Assembly: GCA_964036045.1 (NCBI GenBank)
Contig: OZ038378.1
Span: 146,347,767-146,411,766 of the forward strand
Length of the DNA stretch: 64,000 nucleotides
Source of the DNA: Eutreptiella sp. 'Long Island Sound 2002'
Lineage: Eukaryota; Euglenozoa; Euglenophyceae; Eutreptiales; Eutreptiaceae
Reading direction: 5' to 3'
Shown: positions 41,641-52,864 of the stretch, piece by piece
How positions within the stretch are numbered: position 1 is the first letter of the stretch
Layout of the letters: each line of letters starts with the position of its first letter
Translations under genes and position numbers: made by a program
The notes under the pieces: model-generated
Seen by the model: only the letters and a program-made list of their open reading frames with translations
The model's database searches: none
What the model was told of the DNA's origin: nothing

Positions 41641-44600
41641 TTTTTTTTTTTTTTTTGACTGACTCCAGAAGCTCAAAGAGTACTCAAGACTGTGCTTGGG
41701 AAAGTGGGCGTCTCCAGCATATGATACAGTGGATCCCCGCAAAGCGGGGCACATGGCAAAGACCCAGAGTTCACATGCGTATAACAGAGGGCTCTCTGTT
41801 GCGGTAGGCAAAACCGCCACGCCATATGGCAAGCCTATAATGCGTAAGATTTAAGGGGGTTAAACATGCTGCATCACGTGTGTGCCATTCCCCACAGGTC
41901 TTCAAGAGTGACAAGCTTTCGTCGCTTTGTAGGGGCCATGTCTGGTGGCGGGCGTTGGCCCAGGATGCCGGGTCTTGTGCGGCAGTGGCGTTTAGGTAGA
42001 GGGGGCTCCACCCAGTGGGCCGCGCGCTCGGATGCCCACAACTGGCTCATCACCGAAAAGAGTTGGACCCTTCGGTCATGCCGCTGGTAGTGCTGGTCTG
42101 CGGAGGTGGTCCACACTCTAGCACGCCGCAGGAGGGTGTGCCAGTGCCGTGATTGCCGCACCAGGTCCTCTAGCATGTCGCGGTATGAAACCATCAGTGA
42201 GGCCCCGAGAACGGCACGTTGATGCAGAAACCAAGGCTGGGCCAGATACTGCATTGCCGAAGCTACGTGTTGCGCCCCTGGGTCCGCGGCAGTGGGACAG
42301 AGGCACTGGTCGAGATATTTTACCGCCCATGACCTGGTGTAGTACGATTGCGGCCGGTCCCATGTGCGCGCAGCTCTACGGTGGGACCTCTCTTGAGAGG
42401 CGCGGCCATCCTGCCGCTGTGTTCTCTCCCGGGGCCCTGTATACCCTACTTGATTGCGGAGGATAGAGTCCGTGGGGTTCGGTCGTACAGCTCGTGAGCG
42501 CAGCTTTGTGTACCATGCCGGCACCGCCGTGGAGGGCGTGGGCGGCACCTGTGGGTCACGGGGGGGCATGGTGAGTTGGCCGCGCAGTTGGCATACGCCA
42601 TGTAGGGCGTGGTACTGGTGCCAGGCCACACGCTCCCTGAGGTCTACCCGCATTGTTCGGGGGATGTGGTCCCATAGGGACTGTGGTATGCGAAGGCAGG
42701 CAACATGGTGTAGGTCTGCCGCTGACGCCCTGTTCCACCATTCCGTCACCGTATCTTGCCATGGTCCCCAGGTGCTAAGCCACATGTTGCGAAATGCGAC
42801 TTTCCAACGCATGCAGTGGATGAGTCGTTTGTGGACAGTGGTACCGTGGTGGAGGGGACATATGGGGCATTTGGGGTTGGTATGGTCCCACGGCGCGCCC
42901 GTCCCATCCCATCGTACCTGACCCCAAAGCCATTTAACCCAGAGCATACGTCGGTCCCCGCGCATCGGCAGCCAGGATACCCAGTGTGCACCGTCGAAAG
43001 TGACAACGCGCCTCCGTTGGAGGATCCATTTCCGCGCCGGAGTGGGGGCGGGCCCGCCGCACATTGCAATATCTTCGGGGCGCTGGGGGTCGTAATCCGG
43101 CACGGGTAGGCGCGTGGCCATCTTGGCGAGCAGGTCTACTTCCCCATTGCGTCGAATTTGTTCGCGTTCTTGCGCGTTACGGGCCTCCGTCTCAAGGCGG
43201 TGGCTGGGGATCCACTCCGCGGCGACGCGTTTGTGCTGCACTTGGTCACACACTTTGTGGCGGATGTCAGCGTCAGAACATTCGTGCGTGGGTCGGCGGT
43301 GTGCGCATTTTGTGACGGCCATGTTGTCGATGTATTGAGTGTCACCGTCAGATGCAATGGCCGCGCCGATGGCTGCTCCGTACATTTCAGCCCTGTAGGA
43401 CTGCCGTGGGCCCGCCACCCGGGCGAGGATGCGAAGAGGCCCTTTTGTTACTGCTGCGCCCGCCGCTTGGTATTCCGAGCCCGCAATCTGAACTGTTTGA
43501 AGGCTGCCATCGGAGTATAGGGACGTTCCGGTTGGCGGTTGCTTGTTTGAGTAGCACGCTATGCCCGCGATGTTGACAGGGTGGTATCCCGCAGGTACCG
43601 TGCCTGCCGAGGGGTCTTCGTGGTACCGGTGTGGGGCAATGTAGTGGCGCGTGTGGAGGGCATCCCCCACCTGCTCCTTGCGGGCACACAAGAGGACGCC
43701 GTCATCGGAGCTTTCACTGTCGATGAGGTTGGGTCCCCCGGCCGGCCGCGGCGGTAGTGCTATGTGGAGTGCAGTGCGAGCACCTAGCTGGGTGAGTATA
43801 GCCAAGTAGTTGCGAATAGGCACCGCTCGGGAGGGCAATTCTTTGCTAACGTTGCAGCCAATGGATCCCGGACGTGAACGTAACGTGTTCTGTACCATTG
43901 TGGTGAAGCGTGCCCTGTGGGCCCAAAACAGTTGGTGCAACCCCATTCCGCCCAGTCGGTGAGGAGAAGTGACATGGAGGACGTTGTATGATTTGTGAAC
44001 GTCGACCTTATTGAGTTCCATGCCCTCCGCCATAAGCACAAACCGCAAGCACATGGAGTCCATGGCTTTGAACATTGAGTCGTTGGGGAGAAACAAGGTG
44101 CGGTACGTCCACCGTGGGATCAAGATGGTGTTCAGCAGCTGCACCCGCTCGAAAGCGTTCAGTGGCAGGTATTGGTATCGCGTCAGATCGGCTGCGGCCG
44201 TCCCCACGAAGTCATCACGTGCCTTTTGTTCCCAGGTTGGATGTGCCAGGAGGTGACCGAGGTAGTGGAAGATAGGGGGTTGCAGCGGCAATCGCGCATC
44301 GCCCCACGTGATGGTGTCCCTGGTCGGGGACTCTCGTCGTGCCACACCCTGACGGCGGGAGGGTGGGGCCCAACGGTACACCTGTGTCTTTGAAGGGTTC
44401 GTCTTGAGGCCCAGTATGGCAGACAATTGACTGACGCGCTCCAGGACGTGCTGCATCTCCCGTTGGCTCGGGGAGATGATGGCGATGTCGTCGACATAGG
44501 CCAGTATGGTGCTGTTGGGAAATTCTCTAGTGAGAGTCTGGTGGAAGGCCTCATACACTAGAACAAAAAGGGCTGGGGACAGGGGGCACCCCTCCTTGAT

Positions 44601-45286
44601 GCCACGACGCAACGGAAAACGGACGTCTCCGTACACCCCCGTGCTGTGCGCGTAGATGCTAGCCACCATGTTGTAGATGCGGGCTAGGGTTCCAATCAAC
44701 TGGAGTCCGTAGGTGAGGCACTCATGGGGCATGCTGGGGTAGGCTTTTGCGATGTCCAGGAGGCATACCAGCGCACCGTCCCCGTATTGGTGTAAAAGCA
44801 TCGACATGCGGAGGGCTTCTTGTGATGTGGTATAGCCTCGTCTACATCCTGCTTGGGGGTCGGAGAGCGCCGCGTCGATGGGCCCTCGCAGGGTGTCCAA
44901 TATGAGCCGGGCTAGAATGGAGTACATCCCCGTGGCTACGCTAATGGGCCGGTAACTGCGGGCCGCCTCAGGGGGGCCAGACTTGTAGATCATGGCTATT
45001 CTGGCCTGCAGCCAGTGGTGCGGCACATCGCCGCTTTCCCACACATGGCGCACTGCTATGTATAGGTCCCACTGTAGTTCCCTAGGTAACCACTGGTACA
45101 GGTGGGGTGCCACGTGGTCCATGCCTGCCGCCTTGTTCTTGGGTTGGCGTAGCGCTTTTGTGAAAGATTGCCAGGAGGGAGGATCGGGGCTCACTGGTCG
45201 TCCTGGCTTTAAGACTTGTGAAAGAAGAGCCTTGGCCTCTTCCGGTCTCCATGGTGGGTCCCCCGCGAAGTGCGGAAGGTGTTCGG
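41641..45286 (-). mobile_element. 5'-truncated LINE with poly(A) tail and target duplications
   Basis: A 16-nt T tract at 41641-41656 is the poly(A) tail on the minus strand. The element is 3.65 kb and lacks endonuclease and ORF1, as expected from incomplete target-primed reverse transcription. The RT is a different family from the 10.6-15.2 kb LINE (YVDD instead of YADD). Confidence 0.9.
41874..45286 (-). CDS. LINE reverse transcriptase-RNase H, 5'-truncated
   Basis: The frame is open from the element's 5' end, with no ATG start. RT motifs: NKAAGMDHVAPHLYQWL, ARSYRPISVATGMYSILARL, CLLDIAKAYPSMPHECL, GIKEGCPLSPALFVL, LAYVDDIAIISPS (YVDD at 44498-44487). RNase H follows: LYSDGSLQTV, YRAEMYGAAIGAA, YIDNMAVTK and EWIPSHRLETEARNAQEREQ. 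Next come a CPICPLHHGTTVHKRLIHC zinc-type cluster and a basic tail. All motifs are intact. The reading frame is continuous with the upstream host ORF across the target duplication. Confidence 0.9.
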
Positions 45287-45306
45287 CTTTGCTGACAATC
45301 TTGTAG
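45287..45306 (-). repeat. Target-site duplication, 5' copy
   Basis: Identical to 41621-41640. Confidence 0.9.
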
Positions 45307-45443
45307 TTTTTGCACTGGAATGGGCGGTGTGGGTCATGGACATATCCCGTTTCACATTGGACATTTTGCTTAAGTCTATTTTTGCAGTGAAAAGCTAGAT
45401 GAAAAACAAATAACGGCTTTTGACGAGGATTTGCGATGTGTGC
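45287..45443 (-). pseudogene. Cys-rich ORF disrupted by the LINE, 5' fragment
   Basis: Downstream of TAG 45446-45444 the frame reads HIANPRQKPLFVF, FHCKNRLKQ, CETGYVHDPHRPFQCKN and YKIVSK before the LINE starts. Spaced Cys residues and paired CKN motifs suggest a small extracellular-type Cys module. The TTAG just upstream could be a splice acceptor. The frame continues at 41640-41588 if the LINE and one target copy are ignored. The family is unrecognised. Confidence 0.5.
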
Positions 45444-46841
45444 CTAAGTTTTGTGTTGGGTGTTTTGAGTTTTATTTATGCAAAATTGGGCAGCAGCACC
45501 CAAAAATGAGGTAAATTTTTTTTTGCGATTTTCCTCTGTGGAACCCATTTTTGCAGAGCTGTTTCTGGCACACTGAGTCAAAACTTTTTTCAATTGTTGC
45601 GTTTTTTTTTGGATCTGCCCCAGTTTTTCAACTGCAAAGGACCTGGGGTACCTTGGACTTTGGGATTGCAGTCCACAACATAGACAAGCACCCTAGTGTT
45701 GTAGCATGGGGAACAGACACTCTGGCTTCGCCCTCTTATAAAGCAAGGTGTGTGAACCCGCCTTGGGGACAAGACCCTTAGTTAGGACCCCTAGCTGGTC
45801 CAGAGCCCAAGGGGTTCTGAGTCCTCCACCCCCAACTCTTTTTATGTCGCCTAGAGTTTTGTTTACCTTGGTTTGGGCGAGTGGGCCTGTTTCCCACCCA
45901 GGGCAAATCCTTGACCAGCAAGTTACTCCTTTTTACCTCTCCCCACAATGTGCAACTCATGAGCACCACATGGGGCTGGGTCGGGGGACCCGTTTGTATG
46001 TGCAGCAAGCGTACATGGCTCCTATGTATGCGTGTTGGGCTGCGCATTGTTCATGGCCTTTTTGGATGGTGTGTGTCCGCTGGTGCAAGGCACTTGCCAA
46101 TAAGCTAGCACGCTAGAGTGTGTACTTTTGTGGCGACCTCTAGCACAACAATGCCTTACCACTCGTTGCATGAGTGCACATGGGAGTCCATGCGATGCAC
46201 GTGTTTGTGTATGTGTGTGTGTGTGACGCCCCAATCGTTCCAATCATGCTCAAACTGCGAGGTTCAACACCTAAGACCTACTGCTAATTGACTGAACCAT
46301 GAGTTATGTTGTTCTTGCGCCCCGTCGACGGGCTTCGGGAAACTGGGTTGAGAGACACTGGCATAGGTGCAGAGGGGCTAGAGGCCGTGCTCCTGCCGAG
46401 GCACCTTCGTTCAGGTACATGAAGCAAGAAAAGCAATCAAACCGGATGTTGTGTCAAGAGGCATCTAATGCTTCGACTGCATTCACCGCACAAGGCAGCA
46501 GCTCTGCAAAGCGCGGATGCAACGTGACGTCATCCTCAAGCACCACGTAAAGCTCACCCGACCGCCCTACGCCCTGCGTGGAGCAGGTGATGCAGCAACC
46601 CCTCCCAGCTCCTCAAAAGGCCCACCATCCCCTGCAGGGAGAGGCGTGCGTTACGGCGCTTGAACACTTTCAGGGGGTCCTTTCGTTGGCCCTCCCTGAT
46701 GAAGGCTCTTAGCGGGCTGCGCTGAAGGAAGGCAGAAGATCACGGATCACGACGTCTGGGACACTCGCCGGCTGGGGGCCATGCATTTGAGGCGCTGCGC
46801 ACGGGGTGCATCTACAACCAACGGGGAACCCCGAATACCTG

Positions 46842-46912
46842 GAGCAATCGGTGATCGAGTGGTAAACACCCACTTGATGCGCAAGCGTCGTCGGTTCAAA
46901 TCCTTCTAAGCA
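46842..46912 (+). repeat. tRNA-like SINE head
   Basis: An A-box-like GATCGAGTGGTAAACACC and a B-box GGTTCAAATCC are about 33 nt apart. The following tail CTTCTAAGCACAAACTTTTG closely resembles the tail after the tRNA-like sequence at 59841, so both belong to one SINE family. Confidence 0.6.
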
Positions 46913-46962
46913 CAAACTTTTGACCACCCACCCCCACCCCCCTCCTCCTAAAATGTGACATT

Positions 46963-47707
46963 GGGGGAATGTTTGCCCGGCGCGCGCCCGGCGCGCTACT
47001 TTTAGACTATGTTCCCCCCAAAGAGCCCCCAAGCACACCCCTTGGAAACGCCCTTAGAATTAGGTGACCCAAACTGCCCCAGCTCAAGAAAGTTGCAAAC
47101 TGGGGTACACGAGACCACTCTCGCTCCTTTAAGGGCGATCTTGGTCGACACCTTAGCAAGTTGGGAGAATGGGGGGTTAGGATAGCACAACCACATCGAT
47201 CTCCAGTAGAAGCGATAGGCGTTATTGAGGTATCGCGAACAGTAGAGCTGCATCATAACATTGGTCCCACAAGTGTGGGTGTCAATACATTCAGTACAAT
47301 AGTGCTCCTTACACTCATCACAAACTGCGACGGTGGAGCGTTCTGGCAACACAACACACACACTTCTGCCTCATCCTCTGCCTCATCTTGCGTGCCACAA
47401 CCGAGCAAACAGCTGCTCAATGTGTGCCCTATACCACCCGTGCACGTCATTGTAACATTGTTGGCGGGCTGTCAAAGCGCCATTCTTTCTTCCAATGAAT
47501 GGCACAATGACATGAACCCGGCCCTTATAAGCACCATCATGACCGAGAAGGTCAATACCCATCCCAAATCAAAACATCTGCTGATGTCCCCGGGGCCAAG
47601 GGGCAAATCCATATAATGTTGCCCAACATATCAACGGCAACAGTCCACCGGTAGGGCACGGGTCACAAAAGATGCCCGGCGCGCGCCCGGCGCGCTAACG
47701 TTCCCCC
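46963..47707 (-). mobile_element. CGCG-rich TIR transposon with transposase remnant, copy 2 (745 bp)
   Basis: The left end is GGGGGAATGTTTGCCCGGCG; the reverse-complemented right end is GGGGGAACGTTAGCGCGCCG. Both continue into subterminal CGCG-rich sequence. ATT flanks it on both sides (46960-46962 and 47708-47710), consistent with a 3-bp duplication. Three-base duplications and a DDE_4-type transposase tail point to the PIF/Harbinger group. Confidence 0.8.
47386..47560 (-). pseudogene. DDE transposase C-terminal relic, copy 2
   Basis: It encodes GHDGAYKG, LTARQQCYNDVHRWYRARIE and QLFARLWHAR before the same TGA as copy 1. It lacks the 38 bp just upstream that copy 1 retains. The Cys-rich region 47002-47361 follows. 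Confidence 0.7.
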
Positions 47708-47774
47708 ATTAAGTTTCAGGGGTATAGAGGCCTCAAAATGAAAAAAAACCATTGGGGGATTGTTTTGTCAGGCA

Positions 47775-47850
47775 ATGACCCCCCCAAAGGGGGGGGGGGT
47801 ACAGGTCCGCACCTGCGCTTGATCTAACAACCTCTCGTCGAGGTGAATTC
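47775..47850 (+). repeat. Dispersed repeat 'cctgcgcttgatct', copy 1
   Basis: It carries CACCTGCGCTTGATCTAACA then ACCTCTCGTCGAGGTGA, which forms a short hairpin. Copies lie at 60862-60945 and 63585-63665, each preceded by A/G or G tracts. Confidence 0.7.
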
Positions 47851-47986
47851 TCTCCTATGAGGAACTACAGCACATCTGTGCACTGGATGATCTCACAACC
47901 CTTCTTCGAAAGGTCTCACCGCTACACGCAATGTGTGGGAGTTTGAGAATGGGGCGGAGTCTTTTGGCAAGTGCATTTATTGCATC

Positions 47987-48349
47987 CTAACAGACAGTAG
48001 TGTGGGCAGTGCCAAGGAAGCTGGGTGGACATCCCAGTTCAGCTATGCTAATGCACAATTTAGAAGAACCTCCAAAGTACGTAGTATGAAACAACAATGT
48101 CCCCGATACCACAAAAAAAATGGGTGTCTGATGCAGCATAGTATGAAAAATGCGAACAATGCACACACAGTGCACCCCCCCCCCGCCACCTAAGGCTGCA
48201 ACCATAGGCAAAAGTGTAAGACAATGACCAAATTTCACTATAGCAAAGTGATTGGCATCCTGTACAAGTTCCGAGTATTGACAAGCGCAGTCACAGCACA
48301 GTGCCTGAACTACAACACATAACCTTCGGTCTGGCAGCCAATGGAGCAT
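47987..48349 (-). repeat. Coding-like dispersed segment, copy 1
   Basis: A minus-strand frame includes FFVVSGTLLFHTTYFGGSS, similar to HFVVPGASLLFDDTYFGASF at 58720-58790. The nucleotide sequences also align ('caacaatg[at]...ccacaaa'). It is probably part of a decayed mobile-element gene. Confidence 0.4.
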
Positions 48350-48374
48350 ACCTCCAACGGTGGCAATGCTGTTT

Positions 48375-48545
48375 TTCGCGGATTAGCATGAAAATGACAT
48401 GGGAACAAACAGTGCAGTGAATGTAGAGAAGGCGAGGAAACTGCTAGAACAGAGGAAGGAAGAAGAAGGAAGAACGCAAGCAGGCAATTTAGGGGATCTG
48501 CAAGATTATGAGGTCTTGTGTTTGCACAGCAGTCAGGCAGCGGGG
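48375..48545 (+). repeat. Segmental duplication, copy 1
   Basis: Closely matches 49568-49735 ('gcatgaaaatgacatggg', 'cagtgcagtgaatgtagaga', 'aggcaattt', 'tgaggtcttgtgt'). This copy is followed directly by the TIR element at 48552. Confidence 0.8.
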
Positions 48546-48551
48546 CATAAT

Positions 48552-49036
48552 GGGGGGGGGGGGGGTTGCCCGGTGTGTGCCCGGCGCGTGCCCGGCGCGC
48601 TACTTTTGTCTTAACTATCCTGACATATCAAGGGCAACAGTTACGTTGTAAACATGTGATGCATACTTAGAATTCCACAGGTCAGCACTCCATATGCCAC
48701 CAATGGAAATGATGGGCATGGAGTCCGTGAAATGTGTCAGAAAAAACGGAAAATGGGGACAATCATTGAAAAGATTCAACCTGTTGCCCAGTTTACAAGA
48801 TGGTTAAGGAATTCGCGAACACAGGCAATGCTTTGACACCAAGCCGCCTCCGAACACCCTTCGGTGCCCAACATGAAAGCACCGGTTTCTGCCGGTAGGT
48901 AATCTCAACCGGAAAGGATCCAGTCCATATCCCCAACTAGAAAAGCCGGTCCATATCCCCAACAGGAAAGGGGCCAACCAAAAAGCGTGGAGTGGATTAG
49001 ATACCTAGCGCGCGCCCGGCGCGCTGACGCTCCCCC
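48552..49036. mobile_element. CGCG-rich TIR element, short form (485 bp)
   Basis: The left end is a G tract followed by TTGCCCGGTGTGTGCCCGGC and CGCTACTTTT. The right end is GCGCCCGGCGCGCTGACGCT then CCCCC. The interior lacks the transposase relic. An unoccupied paralogue of the target lies at 49951-49990, which supports the boundaries. Confidence 0.75.
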
Positions 49037-49567
49037 ATATACCTGGGTCTGAGGGGGGGTCCTTGAGTTTTTAAAAACCTGCGCGCCCGTATATGTATCT
49101 GGTTGACTGGACGCACCATTGCTGGTCAATCCGTTACCACCCTCAATCCTGTCGCGAAGTCCACATCCCGCACATAATCATGTATTGTTGGCTCATAAGG
49201 GGGAAAAAGGTCTGGCAAGAAATTGGGATCTAATGCAGTTCTGATAAACCCAGCTCTGATGACATGCAACACAGCAAACAATCTCTGTGAAAGACAAACA
49301 TCCCCAGCCCCAAAACCACAGAAACCTCGACCTTCACACCACACGAGAAAATGGAACCGCCAAATCAATGGTTCCAAAAAATGACGGGAACAATGTGTGC
49401 GTTGTTTGCGCAAGGCGGTTACTTGTTAAAGCAGGACACGGGGTCCACCAATTTGATAACGCATGCAGGCCAACCCCCTGCTATCCTCATCAATGTACGA
49501 TTCTGCACAAAATGTGTTGTTGCTGGCGCAAAAGGGTCCCACCACTCCCCGCTTGAGATTACTATCT

Positions 49568-49735
49568 ACAATCTGCTTTTCGCGGATTCGCATGAAAATG
49601 ACATGGGCATGAACAGTGCAGTGAATGTAGAGAAGGCGAGGAGCGAAGAAACTGCTAGAGCAGAGGAAGGAAGAAGAAGCAAGAACGGAAGCAGGCAATT
49701 TGGGGAACCTGCAAGATCATGAGGTCTTGTGTGTT
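49568..49735 (+). repeat. Segmental duplication, copy 2
   Basis: Partner of 48375-48545. It is interrupted at its right end by the insertion 49733-49926. Confidence 0.8.
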
Positions 49736-49926
49736 TTTTCTTTGGCTCAGACCAAGGTGAGCTGGCGTAGCCTGCTCACTTCACAGTTCTCGAGGTAACC
49801 CCTCGGAATCAAGGTTCAGAGCTGTCCAGTGCTACGATCACCCCACAAATGACTGTGGTAGCGGATCTGACACGTAGTGAGGATTTGCTGAGTCTGAAAC
49901 CAGGTGCAAACACAAGACCTCATGAT
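49733..49926 (-). mobile_element. 194-bp insertion flanked by 24-bp direct repeats
   Basis: CTGCAAGATCATGAGGTCTT plus GTGT occurs at 49709-49732 and again at 49927-49950. The insert starts GTTTTTTC, an A-rich tail on the minus strand, consistent with a reverse-transcribed SINE-like piece. Its other end is an inverted copy of the target. Confidence 0.7.
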
Positions 49927-49954
49927 CTGCAAGATCATGAGGTCTTGTGTTTGC
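49906..49954. repeat. Perfect 21-bp palindrome with 7-nt spacer
   Basis: The arms 49906-49926 and 49934-49954 (start GCAAACACAAGACCTCATGA) are exact reverse complements, and the spacer is CTGCAAG. Confidence 0.95.
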
Positions 49955-51174
49955 GCAGCAGTCAGTCAGTAGGGCATGATGTAAACCTGGGTCAGATTGG
50001 GATCAACGAGGCTTCCCAGTCTGGCAGGACCTGAAAGTGCTCTCGAGAACACTGTTGGCCTTCGGGGAACTGTCTGAAAGCATGTAGAGCAGCCACATAC
50101 ACTGGCACAGTATATGATTTGGCCTTTCAGATTATCATCTCGGGTCAATCTGCACTGATGTAGTTGATCCATGGCTGGGAATGGGGGGGGGGGGGGGTGT
50201 TGCGTAAAGCTCGCCGACAAACAACAATTCTGGCACCAGATGAGTGGCAGGCACGTCACAAGGGCACACTTGACCGTCGCTCCAGGACTGGAGCAGACCA
50301 TGGCTGGACCTTGTTGACGGCGGCCTGTCTGCTTCAAGCAGTTAATTGTTGGACAAGGGCCCGGGTACCCCCCCCCCCCGTGTCCAACGAAAAATTTTGT
50401 CCTTAAAAAATACGGTCCGAACAGGAGTGTTCGTTGGACACACGGTTCAGTGCGCGCGAAAATTTTGTGAAACGGCGGTAACAAATCCCTCGGCACAAGC
50501 TACCCACCCCATTCAAAAGCACAATGCGATGGAGGCCTCCAATCAGCACTTTTCAGAGTAGAAGCCCTTGTTGTGGTCCCGCTTCATGCGGAAAAGTTGA
50601 ACGTGCACCCTGGGCTTCAGGGCCCTGCCTGTTCTTGGCACGAGCAGAAATGGTGGTACCGATTGTATTGCACCTCCCGGCCAGGTGCAAGCAGAGAATC
50701 ACCCAAGGTGGGCACTAGAGGTCCTGTAGTTGAGGACACCATTCCCCCACAACCTGCTGCACAAATTTGCCCACCAGAGGCTTCAAGGGAGGAGATGTGA
50801 TTCCAGGGGTCGACTAGCCATGCCATACAACGACATCAATGGTGGGAGGATTGCCACCAGAACATACAGCACAGACACGCATTCGCTGGCAGTGCACCAA
50901 CGGGAGGGGGGGGGGGTGAACATGACAAATGGGGTTACAGGTCAGTGTTGGCGGTCATCCCCAGCACACGACACCAAAGTCTGCTACGGTTCACAGCTGC
51001 ACACACAGCCCCTCCCCCGTACACAAGCACAGCCAAACTCAAACTCAGGCGAGATTGCGCTCAGATAGGGGGTGTGCTTGAGCAAGAACCGTAGCACAGC
51101 AGCAAAGGCGAGTTGCGTGGGGTTAGGGGTGTGATCGGTATGCGCCAGACATGCAGGGGAAAGCAACATGAGCC

Positions 51175-51600
51175 ATGGCTGGCAGCCACATCAAAACAGG
51201 CGAAAATGGGCTGGAGTGTTGTTGTCACGGCAACAACTCTTCGCAGGCCCTCTTTCCCACCACAACTGGACCGCAAACATGCCTTTTTGCATTCTTGACC
51301 ACCACACCAGTGGCCGTAGAACGGCGGTGGTCGTCACCCTCCGGAGTCACTCCGGGATCGCTCACGGTGCATTGTCGTGAATACGGCGCCGGGGGTGCAG
51401 CCACAAATGTCAGTTCTCTCTGCGTTAGTCCACACAGGCCTTTAGGCTCCGTTGACACTCTCAGGATTACCCTGCCCTCCTTGCCACCGCTACTTTCAAC
51501 AGGGGGTGTCACTCACTTCCGTGCTAAACCCCGACAAGTCTGGGCCCAAACTGACCCTCCGGCGGTCACTGACACCGGCGCTGGTCCTTGAGCTCGTCCC
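51175..51600 (-). pseudogene. Heavily decayed LINE C-terminal tail
   Basis: The minus strand encodes FSTEVSDT, as in the FSTDVSDT tail of the RNase H relic at 40833. It is followed in LINE sense by a degraded GGCGCC hairpin region. Confidence 0.45.
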
Positions 51601-51675
51601 CCCTCCCCCCGACAACTCACTGCACTGAGATGTCGTCACTAGACAGCCCACTTGGGCGTTGCTTGGCCATAGAAC

Positions 51676-51719
51676 GGTGGAAAGTCCAGCGATAGGTCCC
51701 CACCAACAGACCTACGCCC
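51676..51719 (-). other. Pseudoknot-type 3'-tail motif, copy e
   Basis: Same pairings as copy d, with one loop change (CCACCAACAG). Confidence 0.6.
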
Positions 51720-51871
51720 GCACATTCACAGTACATTGTCATGAATACGGCGGCAAAGCCGTCGCCACAGATTGTGCTTGACACAGTCCAGATTGTTCCT
51801 CAGAGGCCTTTAGACTCTGTGGAAGTGCTCTTGATTATCCCTGTTCCTTAGGCGTTGCTTGGCCATAGAAC

Positions 51872-51914
51872 AGTGGAATGTTCAGCAATAGGTCCCAACC
51901 GACAGACCTATGCC
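51872..51914 (-). other. Pseudoknot-type 3'-tail motif, copy f, degenerate
   Basis: The ATAGGTC/GACCTAT stem is intact over 7 bp. The other stem has two unpaired changes (AGTGG, CAACC), consistent with relaxed selection in a dead copy. Confidence 0.55.
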
Positions 51915-52864
51915 CTCATACGACAGGTATCACGCGGCGGAGCCGCGACACACATGGTCCGTTAGGCGTTGCTTGGCCGGGGAGGGGGGGGGGACCGTCC
52001 CTGTGGGCCCCAAAGCCGGACGGCAACAACGGTGTTGCCTGGGCAGCGGGTGGTCGGTACCCCCCCCCCCCCCTTGTCGTTCCCCACCCCAGGGAAGACG
52101 GTCCCCCACCCCCCCCCCCCCCCTGGGGAACCGCACTACCACCGTACACGCACATTTGCAGGCACAGAAATTGCAGCATTCGTCATAAGATGCGTTCAAA
52201 GGGCTGCCAATGTACGGAGACCTACTCCTTGACCAACTCGGTGTAAATTTTCTTGGTCCTGCTCCACCTGACCTTGAACTCTGGCACATGCTCACCACTT
52301 TCCACTGGAATGCTTTGGGCAGCACTCTTGGGTGGTGGTTTTGCCACAACAACACAGTGAGCCGCAACGAAAAATTTTGGGTTGAGCAAGTGACGGTCCC
52401 CCACCCCCCCCCTGGGGAAGGACAAGGGGTGGGGAAGGACAAGGGGGGGGGGGGGGGGCTAGAAGCACTCAATGCCCCCGCCGCAGACGCTCACAGCCAT
52501 CGGTCCTCGTGTTGCAAGCCGCTGGCGCGCACCAAGGAGCCCAGGATGAGGGAGGGGCTGCAGGCGGACACCGGCAAGGGAAGGGAGGGATACAGGAACG
52601 ACGGCGATGTCGGGCGCAACGCCGGTCTTTGCCCATGACCCTCCGACCGGGTTGAACCAGGTCATGGTGCGCTACGGGTGGCGGTGTGAGGACAGTACCA
52701 TGCTCCCCCCCCTTCATTTTGGATGTGGAATGATTGCAAAGGGCAATGCACAAAAAGCGCCCCTCACAGGGCCCGTGTATGGGCTGAAGTCTCGTCATTG
52801 TGCGACCCTCGTTGGGGGATCAATGGTTGGTTCTGATCCACTGAATGTCCCCGCCATAGACACT

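Noticed and set aside
44992-45315. Separate ORFs at the LINE 5' junction
   Set aside because: They are alternate frames of the RT gene and the target duplication. The RT frame itself is continuous through this area.
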